Of a DNA stretch of 64,000 bases, positions 37,329 to 47,156 are shown piece after piece. The stretch's first letter is position 1; each line of letters begins with the position of its first letter. Under the pieces are notes generated by a model. It ran no database searches and was not told where the DNA came from. It was given only the letters and a program-made list of their open reading frames with translations. The stretch is from DASUTB01 sp036374835 (lineage in GTDB: Bacteria; Actinomycetota; Actinomycetes; Jiangellales; Jiangellaceae): positions 32,708 through 96,707 of the forward strand of contig DASUTB010000005.1 of assembly GCA_036374835.1 (NCBI GenBank). The letters are read 5' to 3'. The translations under genes and the position numbers were made by a program.

Positions 37329-38281
37329 CACTCGTACACCTCGCGGAAGCGGCGGACCAGTCTGATCGCGAATATGTTCATGAGGAACGTCAGGACGAAC
37401 AGCAGCGCACCAACGGCGAAGATCGTGTAGTAGTCGATGGTTCCGATTGCGATGTCACCGGTCGAGGTCTGGCCGATGTAGGCGGTCATCGTCTGCACCG
37501 ACTCGGTCGGGTCGATCGAGAGTTGCGGGGTCGCGCCGGCGGCCATCAGTACGACCATGGTCTCGCCGATCGCTCGCGAGATCGCGAGCACGAATGCGGC
37601 CACGATGCCGGAGATCGCGGCCGGGAACACGACCCGGATCGCGACGCGGACCTTGCTCGCTCCTAGCGCGTAGGCGCCCTCGCGCAGGCCCTGCGGTACC
37701 GAGCGCATCGCGTCGTCGGATACCGACGCTACGAGCGGAACGATCAACAGCCCTACCGCGACGCCGGCGACGCCAACCGAGAACGGCCCGCGCCAGGACA
37801 GGAACGGAAATACATCCTCGGCCAGCGGGCGCAGGAAGTACAAGGCGAACAGGCCGATCGCGACGGTCGGGATGCCTTCGAGGATCTCCAGCATCGGCTT
37901 GATCGTCTTGCGTACCCGTCTCGGCGCATACTCGGACATGTAGATCGCCGCAGACAGCCCGACGGGGACGGCGACGATCAGCGCCCAGAAGACGATGTTC
38001 AGCGTGCCGACCACGATCGGCACGACACCGAACTCCGGATCGGCGAACGACGGTGCCCAATCGGTACCGAAAAGGAAGTCCACGACGGGGACCTGCTCGA
38101 AGAAGTCGATCGCTCCGAACAGGAGTGACAACACGATCCCGGCGGTGACCGCCACCGAGAAGGCGGCGGCTACGCCGAGGAGGACCTTGATGGCCTTCTC
38201 GCCGTATCGCGGGCTCGTGGCCTCCAGCGATCGGCGCTGTGGGGCGCCGGTGCTGGAGGCCACGGTGTCCTGGGTTGGCAC
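37328..38281 (-). CDS. pstC: Phosphate ABC transporter permease PstC
   Basis: A 317-residue permease with six helices. The EAA loop is LGASKVRVAIRVVFPAA, and AISRAIGETMVVLMAAG is typical of PstC. The cytosolic N terminus is about 30 residues. The GTG start follows the pstS stop by 5 bases. It forms the transmembrane channel with PstA. Confidence 0.95.
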   Translation of the reverse strand: MPTQDTVASSTGAPQRRSLEATSPRYGEKAIKVLLGVAAAFSVAVTAGIVLSLLFGAIDFFEQVPVVDFLFGTDWAPSFADPEFGVVPIVVGTLNIVFWALIVAVPVGLSAAIYMSEYAPRRVRKTIKPMLEILEGIPTVAIGLFALYFLRPLAEDVFPFLSWRGPFSVGVAGVAVGLLIVPLVASVSDDAMRSVPQGLREGAYALGASKVRVAIRVVFPAAISGIVAAFVLAISRAIGETMVVLMAAGATPQLSIDPTESVQTMTAYIGQTSTGDIAIGTIDYYTIFAVGALLFVLTFLMNIFAIRLVRRFREVYE

Positions 38282-38286
38282 GGAAC

Positions 38287-39276
38287 TTAGCCTCCCATAA
38301 GGGCGTTGACCTGCTCGCGAGCGGTTTCCTTCTGCTCCTCGGTCAACGGGATCGCGCCGACCGCAGCGGCGATCTCCTCGTTGTTGTCGATGTAGTACTG
38401 GATGAACGCCTGGACCTCGGGGCGCTCGAGCGCCAGGTCCGACGGGTAGATGAACAGGCCTCGTGCCAGTGGCGTGTACGAGCCGTCCTGAGCGGTGTCC
38501 TCCGACGGGGCGACGCAGCCGCTGCCGCCGTCGATCTCCAGCGCCTTGACCGTGTCGGCGTTCTCCGCGTAGTAGGTGTAGCCCGCGTAGAACATGCCGC
38601 CGACCGAGCCTTGTACGCCGGTCAGGCCCTGGTTGTCGTCCTCACCGATGTTGTTGTAGTCGGTGCGCTGGGCGCCCTCTTCACCGTTGATCGCGTCGGT
38701 GAAGTAGTCGAACGTCCCCGAGTCGGTACCCGGGCCGTACAGGTCGAGCGGCTCGTCGAAGTCGACGTCGAGGTCGGGGATCTCGCTCCAGCTGGAGATC
38801 GTGGAGTCCGGTCCCCAGATCGCGTTGAGTTGCTCGGCGGTCAGGCAGTCCACCGGGTTGTCCGGGTGAACCATGACGGACAGCGCGTCGTTCGCGACCG
38901 TCAACTGCTCGTAGGCGATGTCATTGCTCTCACAGGCTGCGGCCTCGTCATCCCCGATCGGGCGGGACGCGTCGGAGATGTCCGTCTCGCCGGCGCAGAA
39001 TTTCTCGAAGCCGCCACCGGTACCGGAGCTCGCGACACCGACCTGGACGCCGGGGTTCTCGGACATGAACAGCTCCGCGGCGGCGCTGGAAAGCGGAAAA
39101 ACGGTGCTGGAGCCGTCGATGTTGACGTTGCCGGACAGCTCGTCGGACACTTCCTCGGTCGACTCGGAGTCTTCGGTGGTGTCCCCGTTGTCGCCGTTGC
39201 CGTCGCCACAGGCGGCGAGGACGAACGCCATGGCCGCGACGGCGGACGCCGTCCTGAACCACTTGTTGCGAATCAT
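38287..39276 (-). CDS. pstS: Phosphate-binding lipoprotein PstS
   Basis: A 329-residue binding protein. The signal ends in FVLAAC (lipobox), and an acidic linker of about 25 residues follows. The phosphate-binding loops are [26 protein letters not shown] and [13 protein letters not shown] 39276 has GGAGTGGAG close upstream. A PHO box lies 125-142 bases upstream of the start. It is first in the operon and so is expected to be the most strongly expressed. Confidence 0.95.
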   Translation of the reverse strand: MIRNKWFRTASAVAAMAFVLAACGDGNGDNGDTTEDSESTEEVSDELSGNVNIDGSSTVFPLSSAAAELFMSENPGVQVGVASSGTGGGFEKFCAGETDISDASRPIGDDEAAACESNDIAYEQLTVANDALSVMVHPDNPVDCLTAEQLNAIWGPDSTISSWSEIPDLDVDFDEPLDLYGPGTDSGTFDYFTDAINGEEGAQRTDYNNIGEDDNQGLTGVQGSVGGMFYAGYTYYAENADTVKALEIDGGSGCVAPSEDTAQDGSYTPLARGLFIYPSDLALERPEVQAFIQYYIDNNEEIAAAVGAIPLTEEQKETAREQVNALMGG

Positions 39277-39400
39277 CTCCACTCCTTCTTCCCTGTCAGC
39301 CGGCAGGGCGAACCCTGCTGGATGCGTGACCCGCGCGGCTTTGCCCACCGGGCGTCGCTAGCCATGGAATGCGTCTCGTCTGACCGGCCGAAGGTGAGAA

Positions 39401-39418
39401 GGTGAACGGACGGTGAAC
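39401..39418 (-). promoter_or_regulatory. PHO box (PhoP-type direct repeats) upstream of pstS
   Basis: On the minus strand GTTCACC occurs twice with an exact 11-base period (39412-39418, 39401-39407), followed by a CACCTTC-like partial unit. This equals the direct-repeat PHO box defined for actinobacterial PhoP. It stands between pstS and the divergent kinase. Confidence 0.8.
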
Positions 39419-39546
39419 CCGAGCTACCAAGTTCATGAAGGCTTTCGTTATCGCCTTGTGACATCAGCGCTCCCTCGGCGCTCGTGCCTGACTGGGTGCG
39501 AGTTGCGACGTCCTTGGCCACATTCCGGGCCGGGCGAGCTACCGTC

Positions 39547-41301
39547 GTGTCCGTGAGTTCCAGCCAACCACAGCATGTTGGGCCCTACCGCCTGATCGAA
39601 AAGATCGGCGAAGGCGGCATGGGTGTGGTCCACCTGGCTGTCAGTCCGGACGGCGGGCTGGCTGCGGTCAAGGTGCTGCGCCCCTGGCTCGTGGGCGGCG
39701 AGGATGCGCGCCGCCGGTTCGAGAAGGAGTTCGCTGCTCTGCACCGCGTCCGAGGTCACCGGGTCGCCGCGGTGCTCGACGCGGACGTCGACGGCGATCT
39801 GCCCTACATCGCCACTCGGTACGTGCGTGGCTCGTCCCTCGACAAGGTGGTCGGCGACCACGGCCCGCTGCAAGGGCGTGCGTTGATGCGGCTGGCGGAC
39901 GGTCTGGCCGAGGCGGTCGCGACCGTGCACGACGCGGACGTCGTCCATCGCGATATCAAGCCGGGCAACGTCATGATGACCGACAACGGCCCGGTGTTGA
40001 TCGATTTCGGTCTCGCCCGCGCGATCGACGAGACGCGGCTGACCGCGACAGGGATGGTGATCGGCACCCCGGGCTACCTCGCGCCGGAGGTGGTGGCCGG
40101 CGGGGTGCCGCAGCCGCCGGCGGACGTTCACGGCTGGGCCGCGACGGTCGCATTCGCGGCCACCGGCAGACCACCGTACGGAGCCGGTCCCGCTGCGGTC
40201 GTGCTGGACCGGATCCGTCGCGGCGATCTCGATATCGACGACGTCGAGCCCGGCCTGGCGTCCGTCCTGAAACGTGCCCTGGTAGCCGATCCGGCCGCGC
40301 GTCCCACCATCACAACGGTGCGAGCGATGCTGGCCGAGCCCGATGCCGCCGGGACAACAGCCTTCGGCGTAGCCGCCGGTGCGGCCGCCGCCGCAGCTCC
40401 GAGACCGAGCAACGACCAGGCCGCCACCGACCAGACAGTCACCAACGCTGCTGCCACCGATCCGAACGCGCCGCCGGCGGCGAATCACCAGAACGGCGAG
40501 TCGCCGACCGTGACGAGCGCAGCGACGGCGTACGCGCGGCCCACTCGTATTCAGGAGGTGCCGCTGCCGGCGGCCGACCGCGAGGCACCGACTGCGCCCG
40601 GAACCGACACCGTGCCGGGTGGGCCTACCGTGCCGGCCGCTCCGTCCTCCAACGGGCGTGCCGCTTCGCCGGCCCGCAAGCCACGGCGGCCGGCAACTCT
40701 CGGACCGGACGGGATCGCCCCACCGCTGGCCACGTGGCCGGCCCGGCTCGCGCTCGTCACGGGCGCCGCGGCACTGGTGGTTCTGCTCGGCGTCTCCAGC
40801 GGCTTCGGGCTCGTCGTCCTGTTCGCCCTCCTGGTCACCGGCCGCACGACATGGCGGGTCCGGCGTAGCCTGTACCAACGGCGCGTCGCGCGCGGTTACC
40901 AGCCGCGGGACAACATGGCCACCGCGGCGGGCACACCGTGGTACGTGCTCGTCTCGTCGATCCCGTCGTTCTTTCAGGTCGTGCTTCTCGGCGGAGTCGG
41001 GTACGTGATCGGAACCGCGGTGGCGCTGTCGCCGGATGCCGGGCCGCGGGGGCCGTTCGTCGTGGCGGCGATCGTGATCGTCGCGCTTGCCTGGGTGGGC
41101 CCGGCGACGTCGAAGGTGCGGCACGGGATACGTGCGCTGGCCGCCCCGCTGGACCGGAACACCCGTACCGGATGGATCGCGGCCGGGGTGTTGTTCGCGA
41201 TCGCATGGATCTTGGCGCTCATCTGGGAGTCCTACCCGACGACGTGGCCGATTCCGGAGTTCCTAGACTTCGTCGTGAATGAATTAGAACAAACCGTATG
41301 A
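39547..41301 (+). CDS. Membrane serine/threonine protein kinase (PknB-type catalytic domain)
   Basis: A 584-residue kinase. The catalytic domain (about residues 14-270) has the glycine loop GEGGMG, Lys42 (VKVL), HRDIKPGN with Asp136, and DFGLA (Asp153). The Ala/Pro/Thr-rich linker (275-390) contains no fold. The C-terminal 190 residues have about five hydrophobic helices with short loops and no PASTA or other extracellular sensor domain. GTG 39547 or 39553 are equally possible starts. It is divergent from pstS and precedes DUF47-pit, so a link to phosphate or envelope state is plausible but unproven. Confidence 0.9.
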   Translation: MSVSSSQPQHVGPYRLIEKIGEGGMGVVHLAVSPDGGLAAVKVLRPWLVGGEDARRRFEKEFAALHRVRGHRVAAVLDADVDGDLPYIATRYVRGSSLDKVVGDHGPLQGRALMRLADGLAEAVATVHDADVVHRDIKPGNVMMTDNGPVLIDFGLARAIDETRLTATGMVIGTPGYLAPEVVAGGVPQPPADVHGWAATVAFAATGRPPYGAGPAAVVLDRIRRGDLDIDDVEPGLASVLKRALVADPAARPTITTVRAMLAEPDAAGTTAFGVAAGAAAAAAPRPSNDQAATDQTVTNAAATDPNAPPAANHQNGESPTVTSAATAYARPTRIQEVPLPAADREAPTAPGTDTVPGGPTVPAAPSSNGRAASPARKPRRPATLGPDGIAPPLATWPARLALVTGAAALVVLLGVSSGFGLVVLFALLVTGRTTWRVRRSLYQRRVARGYQPRDNMATAAGTPWYVLVSSIPSFFQVVLLGGVGYVIGTAVALSPDAGPRGPFVVAAIVIVALAWVGPATSKVRHGIRALAAPLDRNTRTGWIAAGVLFAIAWILALIWESYPTTWPIPEFLDFVVNELEQTV

Positions 41302-41369
41302 GTTGACAGCCGTCAACGGCGGGTATCCCCTAGCATGCGATCGTCTGAACCGGACTTCGGGAGGAAGCT

Positions 41370-41987
41370 GTGCGACTCCGCCTGTCTCCACGTGACACCG
41401 CGTTTTATGACATGTTCACGGCCCTGGCGGAGAACGTCCGCGAAGGTATCCGCCTACTCGGCGAATCGCTGGCCGACGACGCGGACCGGCCGATGTACGC
41501 CGCCCGGCTCAAGGAGGTCGAGCACGCCGGCGACGATCACATCCACGAGATCCTCAAGCGGGTGAACTCAACGTTCATCACGCCGTTCGACCGCGAAGAC
41601 ATCTACCGGCTGGCGTCCGGCCTCGACGACATTCTGGACTACGTCGAAGAAGCCGTCGACCTGATGGTGCTGTACCAGCTCGGCGACTTGCCGAACGAGG
41701 TCGGTGAGCTGGCCGACGTACTCGACCGATGCGCCGTCCTTACCACCGAGGCGATGCCGAAACTGCGCAGCCTCAGCGATCTCAAGGAGTACTGGATCGA
41801 GATCAACCGGCTGGAGAACGTCGGCGATCAGGTCTACCGGCGGCTGCTCGCCCGGATCTTCTCCGGTGAGTACGACCCGTTGACCGTGCATAAGCTCAAG
41901 GACGTCATCCGGTCGCTCGAGAACGGCGTCGACAGCTTCGAGCACGTGGCCAACACGGTCGAGCAGATCGCGCTCAAGGAGTCGTAA
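41370..41987 (+). CDS. DUF47/PhoU-like Pit accessory protein
   Basis: A 205-residue helical protein of the DUF47 (Pit accessory, PhoU-like) family. Features are FYDMFTALAENVREG, HAGDDHIHEILKRVNSTFI and LARIFSGEYDPLTVHKLKD. The GTG has a GGAGGAAGC ribosome site. It is followed by pit four bases on, the usual pairing, and presumably controls the transporter. A GTTGAC-AGCC-GTCAAC palindrome (41302-41317) lies in the short promoter interval. Confidence 0.93.
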   Translation: MRLRLSPRDTAFYDMFTALAENVREGIRLLGESLADDADRPMYAARLKEVEHAGDDHIHEILKRVNSTFITPFDREDIYRLASGLDDILDYVEEAVDLMVLYQLGDLPNEVGELADVLDRCAVLTTEAMPKLRSLSDLKEYWIEINRLENVGDQVYRRLLARIFSGEYDPLTVHKLKDVIRSLENGVDSFEHVANTVEQIALKES

Positions 41988-41991
41988 TCCC

Positions 41992-42999
41992 TTGGAGCTC
42001 GTACTGATCATCGTGGTGATCGCGGTCGCACTGGCCTTCGACTACACGAATGGTTTCCATGACGCCGCCAACGCCATCGCCACGTCGGTGTCGACCCGTG
42101 CGCTGACTCCCCGCGCGGCACTGATCATGGCAGCGCTGTTGAACCTGGTCGGGGCGTTCCTCGGCACCGAGGTGGCCAAGACCGTCGGCCAGGGCATCGT
42201 CGATCTGCCAAGCGTGGACGCGAGCCTCGTGATCGTGCTCGCCGGAGTGACCGGCGCCATCTGCTGGAACGTCACGACCTGGTACTTCGGGTTGCCCACG
42301 TCGTCGTCGCACGCCCTCATCGGCGGGCTCATCGGTGCGACGCTCGCCGCGGCGGGGACGGTGCTGTGGACCGGGATCGTGGAGAAGGTACTGCTACCGA
42401 TGATCATCTCGCCGATGGTGGGCTTCTTGGCGGCGTTCCTCCTGATGACCGCGATCATGTGGATCTTCCGGCGGCGGAGCCCGGCCCGGACGAACCGCGG
42501 GTTCCGGATCGCGCAGACGTTCAGCGCCGCTGCGATGGCCCTGGGCCACGGTCTGCAGGATGCGCAGAAGACCATGGGTGTGATAACGATGGCACTCGTG
42601 GTCGGCGGCTACCAGACCACGTTCGATATCCAGTGGTGGGTGATCCTGCTGGCGGCGACGGCGCTGGCGCTCGGGACGTACGCCGGCGGCTGGCGCATCA
42701 TGCGCACGCTGGGCCGGCGCATCGTCCATCTGGACCCGCCTCGTGGGTTCGCCGCCGAGTCGGTGGCGGCAGGCGTGCTGTACACGACGGCGTTCGTATT
42801 CGCCGCTCCGATCTCGACTACACACACGATCACCTCGGCGGTGATGGGAGTCGGGGCGACCCGTCGGCTGTCGGCGGTGCGCTGGGGAATCGCCGGCAAC
42901 ATCGTCACCGCGTGGATCATTACGATTCCGTCCGCCGGAGCGGCCGCCGCGATCGTCTACTGGCTTCTGAATCTGATCCCCGCCCTCAACGGCCTCTAA
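41992..42999 (+). CDS. pit: Low-affinity inorganic phosphate transporter (PiT family)
   Basis: A 335-residue PiT-family transporter with about ten helices. The duplicated PiT signature appears as FDYTNGFHDAANAIATSVST near the N terminus and a matching second copy near AISTTHTITSAVMGVG. GLPTSSSHALIGGLIGA lies between. The start is a TTG at 41992 with AAGGAG 10 bases upstream; no ATG or GTG fits the conserved N terminus. Coupled to DUF47. It complements the PstSCAB importer. Confidence 0.93.
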   Translation: MELVLIIVVIAVALAFDYTNGFHDAANAIATSVSTRALTPRAALIMAALLNLVGAFLGTEVAKTVGQGIVDLPSVDASLVIVLAGVTGAICWNVTTWYFGLPTSSSHALIGGLIGATLAAAGTVLWTGIVEKVLLPMIISPMVGFLAAFLLMTAIMWIFRRRSPARTNRGFRIAQTFSAAAMALGHGLQDAQKTMGVITMALVVGGYQTTFDIQWWVILLAATALALGTYAGGWRIMRTLGRRIVHLDPPRGFAAESVAAGVLYTTAFVFAAPISTTHTITSAVMGVGATRRLSAVRWGIAGNIVTAWIITIPSAGAAAAIVYWLLNLIPALNGL

Positions 43000-43015
43000 C
43001 CGAATGGTGCGGCCG

Positions 43016-43915
43016 TCATTCTGGGGTGTCGATGGCGATCACGCGGCCGTCGGCGACATGCAGGACGTGGAATCTGCCGGGCGGAAGGGTGGCGGTAGGG
43101 ACGGCGCACTCCGCACCCTCGGTGGCGGCGCGGACCAGAAAAGGCAGCACGGGACGGTGCGAGCAGACCACGGTGGGACGGCCATCGGCGACGATCTTGC
43201 GAATAAGGGCGCGAGCACGCTCCGGCGCGGCGGCATGGCCACGCTCGGATAGATCGGCGTCCAGTTCGAGTTCGACGCCGTGGGCCTCGGCGAACCCGCG
43301 CACCGACTCGCTGCACCGGACCGCGTCGCTGGATACGACGCGTTCGGCGCCGACTGCCGACAAGGGCGCGATGAGTGCCTTCGCGGCGGCGTGACCGGCC
43401 TTGGTGAGCGGTCGCCGAACGTCGTCCCCGCTCCACTTGTGTCGGGGCACCGCCGCCGTGTGCCGCAGCAGCACGAGCGGGGTGGTGGGACGAGGATCGT
43501 TCAAGAACGCCTGCACCACCGCTCGCTCGTCGTCGTACGACAACTCGGCCAGCGCCCTGCGGGCCGGCAGGAAGCGGACCTCGTCCACTTCGGAGGTCGC
43601 AGCCCACGGTGGCGCCGCGTCGTCGGCGCGAGCGGCCCAGAAGTAGACCGTCTTTCGGCGGCCACCGACCTTGTACCGGACGGCCGGCAACGGCCGGCCG
43701 AGCCGCACGTGGTGCCCGGTCTCCTCGAGGACCTCCCGCACCGCCGCCGCGAGCACGTGCTCGCCCCGTTCCACCTTGCCTTTCGGCAGCGACCAGTCGT
43801 CGTGCCGCGGCCGGTGGATGACGCAGATTTCAGGCTCATCGCCGGCGCTCGCCCGTTCACCGCCGTCACCTGGGCGCCACACCACTGCGCCCGCGGCGAC
43901 GATTCTGCTGCTCAC
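43016..43915 (-). CDS. mutT1: MutT1-like NUDIX hydrolase fused to a histidine phosphatase
   Basis: A 299-residue two-domain protein. The NUDIX box lies in GKVERGEHVLAAAVREVLEE followed by TGHHV (about residues 45-70). The C-terminal histidine-phosphatase domain has VLLRHTAAVPRHKWSGDD and VVCSHRPVLPFLV, the latter with the second catalytic His. Mycobacterial MutT1 has the same fusion, hydrolysing 8-oxo-GTP and Ap4A-type nucleotides. GTG 43915 overlaps the CHAD stop by 4 bases. Third gene of the ppk1-CHAD-mutT1 operon. Confidence 0.88.
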   Translation of the reverse strand: MSSRIVAAGAVVWRPGDGGERASAGDEPEICVIHRPRHDDWSLPKGKVERGEHVLAAAVREVLEETGHHVRLGRPLPAVRYKVGGRRKTVYFWAARADDAAPPWAATSEVDEVRFLPARRALAELSYDDERAVVQAFLNDPRPTTPLVLLRHTAAVPRHKWSGDDVRRPLTKAGHAAAKALIAPLSAVGAERVVSSDAVRCSESVRGFAEAHGVELELDADLSERGHAAAPERARALIRKIVADGRPTVVCSHRPVLPFLVRAATEGAECAVPTATLPPGRFHVLHVADGRVIAIDTPE

Positions 43916-44910
43916 CGGGTGAACCAGCCGGTTAACCAGGGCGTGTCGACGTTCGGCCACAGGATGGTGAACTCGTGGCGTGCCATCGTGACGCGATCCC
44001 TTTCTACGCGGTTGACCGCACCGAGGGAGATGACAGCGTCGTCAGGTCCCGTGCCGGCCAGTTCGGCTGCGAGGTCAGCGGCCAGGTCGGCCATCTGCGA
44101 GGCGTCCTGATGCTCGCCGAGTACGTCCGTCACGTCGGACATCCGGTCGGCCAGTGCTTCGGCCGCGTCGTCGATGGCGGGAACCACGGCGTCCACCGCA
44201 TACCGTGCCCGTTTGGCGGCGATCCGCGCCGCGTGCCAGTCGGCGTCCGGAGCCGGCGTGTTCTGCTCCGCGTCCAGGACCGATGTGGCACGGCGGCGCA
44301 GCACCGACCATTCATCGGCGACGCACGGTGGCAGGGCGTCGATGGCCGGCCGGTCGGCGGCCTCGGCCATGGACGGATGACGGCACGCCTCGTCGAGCGC
44401 ATCCAAGAGCACGGCGTACCGATCAGATTCGAGCGCCGCGATGGTCCGGCTACGTGCCTCGGACAGCCGGTCGCGCAGGACGCCGTCCAGCACCGTACGG
44501 GCGGACGAGGTGTCCGGTTCGGAGTAGGTGTCGCACCGCGCGGCCAGCACCTCGCTCTCCCGGAACGCACCGAGCTCGCCGCTGAGCCAGGACAGCTCAT
44601 TGCGCAGCGCTTTTGCCCAGGACCAGTCGAGAAGCGGGCGGAACGATCGCAGCGCACTACGCAAGCGCCGCGAACTGACGCGCATCTGATGCACGGCGTC
44701 GGCTTCGTCGCGCCGAGTCCGTCCGTCGGCCCGTCGCAGCGCCTCGGCATTGATCGCCAGATACCGCTGGACCACTGCGCGGGCCGGACTGTCGCGATGG
44801 ACGTCGAGTCGAGCCAGCTCGGCCACGCCCGGGCCGGATCGGGTGGACAGCGCAGCGGGCGAGTTCGTTGACTCTGTGGACGGAGGCAAGTTCGGGACAT
44901 CTGGTCGCAT
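43912..44910 (-). CDS. CHAD-domain protein
   Basis: A 332-residue alpha-helical CHAD protein. The conserved basic and histidine positions appear in DEADAVHQMRVSSRRLRSAL, HAARIAAKRARYAVDAV and LGEHQDASQMADLA. CHAD domains bind polyphosphate through these residues. ATG 44910 is 14 bases after the ppk1 stop, and its stop overlaps the mutT1 start. Co-transcription with polyphosphate kinase supports a polyphosphate role. Confidence 0.9.
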   Translation of the reverse strand: MRPDVPNLPPSTESTNSPAALSTRSGPGVAELARLDVHRDSPARAVVQRYLAINAEALRRADGRTRRDEADAVHQMRVSSRRLRSALRSFRPLLDWSWAKALRNELSWLSGELGAFRESEVLAARCDTYSEPDTSSARTVLDGVLRDRLSEARSRTIAALESDRYAVLLDALDEACRHPSMAEAADRPAIDALPPCVADEWSVLRRRATSVLDAEQNTPAPDADWHAARIAAKRARYAVDAVVPAIDDAAEALADRMSDVTDVLGEHQDASQMADLAADLAAELAGTGPDDAVISLGAVNRVERDRVTMARHEFTILWPNVDTPWLTGWFTR

Positions 44911-44924
44911 CGCCGGCAAGACCC

Positions 44925-47054
44925 TTACCCCCTCCGCAGTTGCGTCCGCTCGATCAGTGTCTGGTGCATGTCCGCCAGCGGCCGGCCGTCGGGCGCCATG
45001 TTGACCCGTTGCCAGCTGCCGTCGCGGCGCAGGTGCCAGGACGACGTCTCCGGGCTGAATGCCAGCTCGAAAAGGTCGTCGAGCATCGCGTGCTGCTCCG
45101 GCTGGACGAGGCGGACGAGCACCTCGACCCGCCGGTCCAGATTGCGGTGCATCATGTCGGCCGAGCCGATCCAGAACTCGGGTTCGCCCCCGTTCTCGAA
45201 CGCGTAGATCCGGGAGTGCTCGAGGAACCGCCCGAGCACGCTGCGCACCCTGATGTTCTCCGACATGCCGGTGACGCCCGGACGCAGTGAGCAGATGCCG
45301 CGCACGAGCAGATCCACCGGTACGCCGGCCGTCGAAGCCGCGTAAAGCGCGTCGATCACAGCTTCGTCGACGAGGCTGTTGAGCTTGAACCGGATCCGGG
45401 CGGGCCGTCCTGCCCGGTGGTGCTCGATCTCGCGGCCGATCCGTTCGACGATCCCGGTTCGCAGCGAATGCGGCGCCACCAGGAGCCGGTTGTAGTCGGA
45501 CTCGATGGAATACCCGGACAGCGAGTTGAACAGGTGGTTGACGTCCGCGGCGACGTCCGGATCGGCGGTGAGCAGCCCGAGATCCTCGTAGATGCGTGCC
45601 GTGCGCGGGTGGTAGTTGCCGGTTCCGATGTGGGTGTAGCGCCGGATGCCGCCGGCGGCCTGTGCCTCGTCCCGCACGACCAGGCACAGCTTGCAGTGCG
45701 TCTTGAGCCCGATCATGCCGTACACGACGTGGACGCCCGCTTCCTCCAGCTTGCGTGCCCACGTGATGTTCGCCTGCTCGTCGAAACGGGCCTTGATCTC
45801 GACGAGGGCGAGCACCTGCTTGCCCGCCTCGGCCGCGTCCACGAGGGCGTCCACGATCGGCGAGTCACCGCTCGTCCGGTACAGCGTCTGCTTGATCGCC
45901 AGCACCCTCGGGTCGGCGGCGGCCTGTTCGATGAAGCGCTGGACGCTCGTGGAGAACGAGTCGTACGGATGGTGGGCGAGGATGTCGCTGCGCCGGATCG
46001 CGGCGAACATGTCCGCCGGCGCGGCCGACTCGACGTCCGGCAGATCGCGGTGCGTCGCCGGCAGGAATGGGCGGTATTTGTGCTCGGCCCGGTCGAGCGC
46101 CGCGATGTCGGACAACCCGGACAGGTCGAGTGGCGCGGGAAGCTGGAACGTCTCGGCATCGCTGACGCCCAGCTCGCGCTGCAGCAACGACAGCACGTGC
46201 GGATCGACGGTGTCCTCGACCTCGAGCCGGACGGCCGGCCCGAACCGGCGCCGCGTCAGCTCCCGCTCCATCGCCGTCAGCAGGTTCTCCGCGTCGTCCT
46301 CCTCGACTTCGAGGTCCTCGTTGCGGGTGACCCGGAAGGTGTGGTGCTCGAGGATATCCATGCCGCGGAACAAGGACGACAGGTGCGCGGCGATCACGTC
46401 CTCGAGCGGCACGAACCGCTGCTCGGCGACGGCGAGGAACCGCGGGAAATTCGGCGGCACCTTGACGCGGGCGAAGTGCTCGGTTCCGGTACGCGGGTTG
46501 CGCAGCGCCACGGCCAGGTTCAGCGAGAGGCCGGAGATGTACGGGAACGGGTGGGACGGGTCGACCGCCAGTGGTGTCAGCACGGGAAAGATGCGCTCGC
46601 TGAACATCACCCCGAGGGAGGATCGCTCCGGGTCGTCGAGGTCGTCCCAGCGCACGAGCTCGATTCCCTCTTTGACCAGATTCGGCAGCACGTCACCGTG
46701 GAACGCCTTGGCATGCCTCGCCATCAGGTCGCGGGTGCGGCTGAGGGTGTTTTCGAGCACGTCGCGCGGCAGCAGACCGCTGGCGGCGGGGACGGCGACC
46801 CCGGCCGCGATCCGCCGGCGCAGGCCGGCGACCCGCACCATGTAGAACTCGTCGAGGTTGTCGGCGAAGATGGCGAGGAAGTTGGCTCGTTCGAGCAGCG
46901 GCTGGTCCGGATCCTCGGCAAGGTCGAGCACGCGGGTGTTGAACTCCAGCCAGGACAGCTCGCGGTCGAGGTAGCGCTCCTGCGGCGGCTCGGCCTCCGT
47001 GCGCCCCCGGTCTGCGGCGTGCGCAGACTGGTCGGTGGCCGCCGGCTCGGTCAT
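44925..47054 (-). CDS. ppk1: Polyphosphate kinase 1
   Basis: A 709-residue kinase making polyphosphate from ATP. The N-terminal domain has [16 protein letters not shown] and [20 protein letters not shown]. The catalytic part includes [27 protein letters not shown] with a histidine of the active pair, and [23 protein letters not shown] 47054 directly precedes the conserved N terminus; an upstream start would run through a large hairpin. It leads the ppk1-CHAD-mutT1 operon, in the same order as mycobacterial ppk1-mutT1 plus one gene. Confidence 0.96.
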   Translation of the reverse strand: MTEPAATDQSAHAADRGRTEAEPPQERYLDRELSWLEFNTRVLDLAEDPDQPLLERANFLAIFADNLDEFYMVRVAGLRRRIAAGVAVPAASGLLPRDVLENTLSRTRDLMARHAKAFHGDVLPNLVKEGIELVRWDDLDDPERSSLGVMFSERIFPVLTPLAVDPSHPFPYISGLSLNLAVALRNPRTGTEHFARVKVPPNFPRFLAVAEQRFVPLEDVIAAHLSSLFRGMDILEHHTFRVTRNEDLEVEEDDAENLLTAMERELTRRRFGPAVRLEVEDTVDPHVLSLLQRELGVSDAETFQLPAPLDLSGLSDIAALDRAEHKYRPFLPATHRDLPDVESAAPADMFAAIRRSDILAHHPYDSFSTSVQRFIEQAAADPRVLAIKQTLYRTSGDSPIVDALVDAAEAGKQVLALVEIKARFDEQANITWARKLEEAGVHVVYGMIGLKTHCKLCLVVRDEAQAAGGIRRYTHIGTGNYHPRTARIYEDLGLLTADPDVAADVNHLFNSLSGYSIESDYNRLLVAPHSLRTGIVERIGREIEHHRAGRPARIRFKLNSLVDEAVIDALYAASTAGVPVDLLVRGICSLRPGVTGMSENIRVRSVLGRFLEHSRIYAFENGGEPEFWIGSADMMHRNLDRRVEVLVRLVQPEQHAMLDDLFELAFSPETSSWHLRRDGSWQRVNMAPDGRPLADMHQTLIERTQLRRG

Positions 47055-47100
47055 ACCCCTGATAGTGGCATGCAAAGGTGAACAGGAAGTAGCCAATCTC

Positions 47101-47156
47101 CCATGATCATGTTCATTCAACCCTGGATTTCTTGGGTTGATTGAACATGATCATGG
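47101..47156. terminator. Long hairpin between mshD and ppk1
   Basis: Arms 47101-47123 and 47134-47156 pair over 23 bases with one mismatch around a 10-base loop. The right arm contains the mshD stop codon (47151-47153). It is placed to end mshD transcription before ppk1. Confidence 0.75.

Noticed and set aside
39448..41124. Minus-strand frame of 558 codons opposite the kinase
   Set aside because: High GC leaves the antisense frame open. The product is low-complexity Arg/Gly/His, while the plus strand encodes a complete kinase.
45417..47081. Plus-strand frame of 554 codons opposite ppk1
   Set aside because: Antisense of a highly conserved enzyme; no ribosome site or domain.
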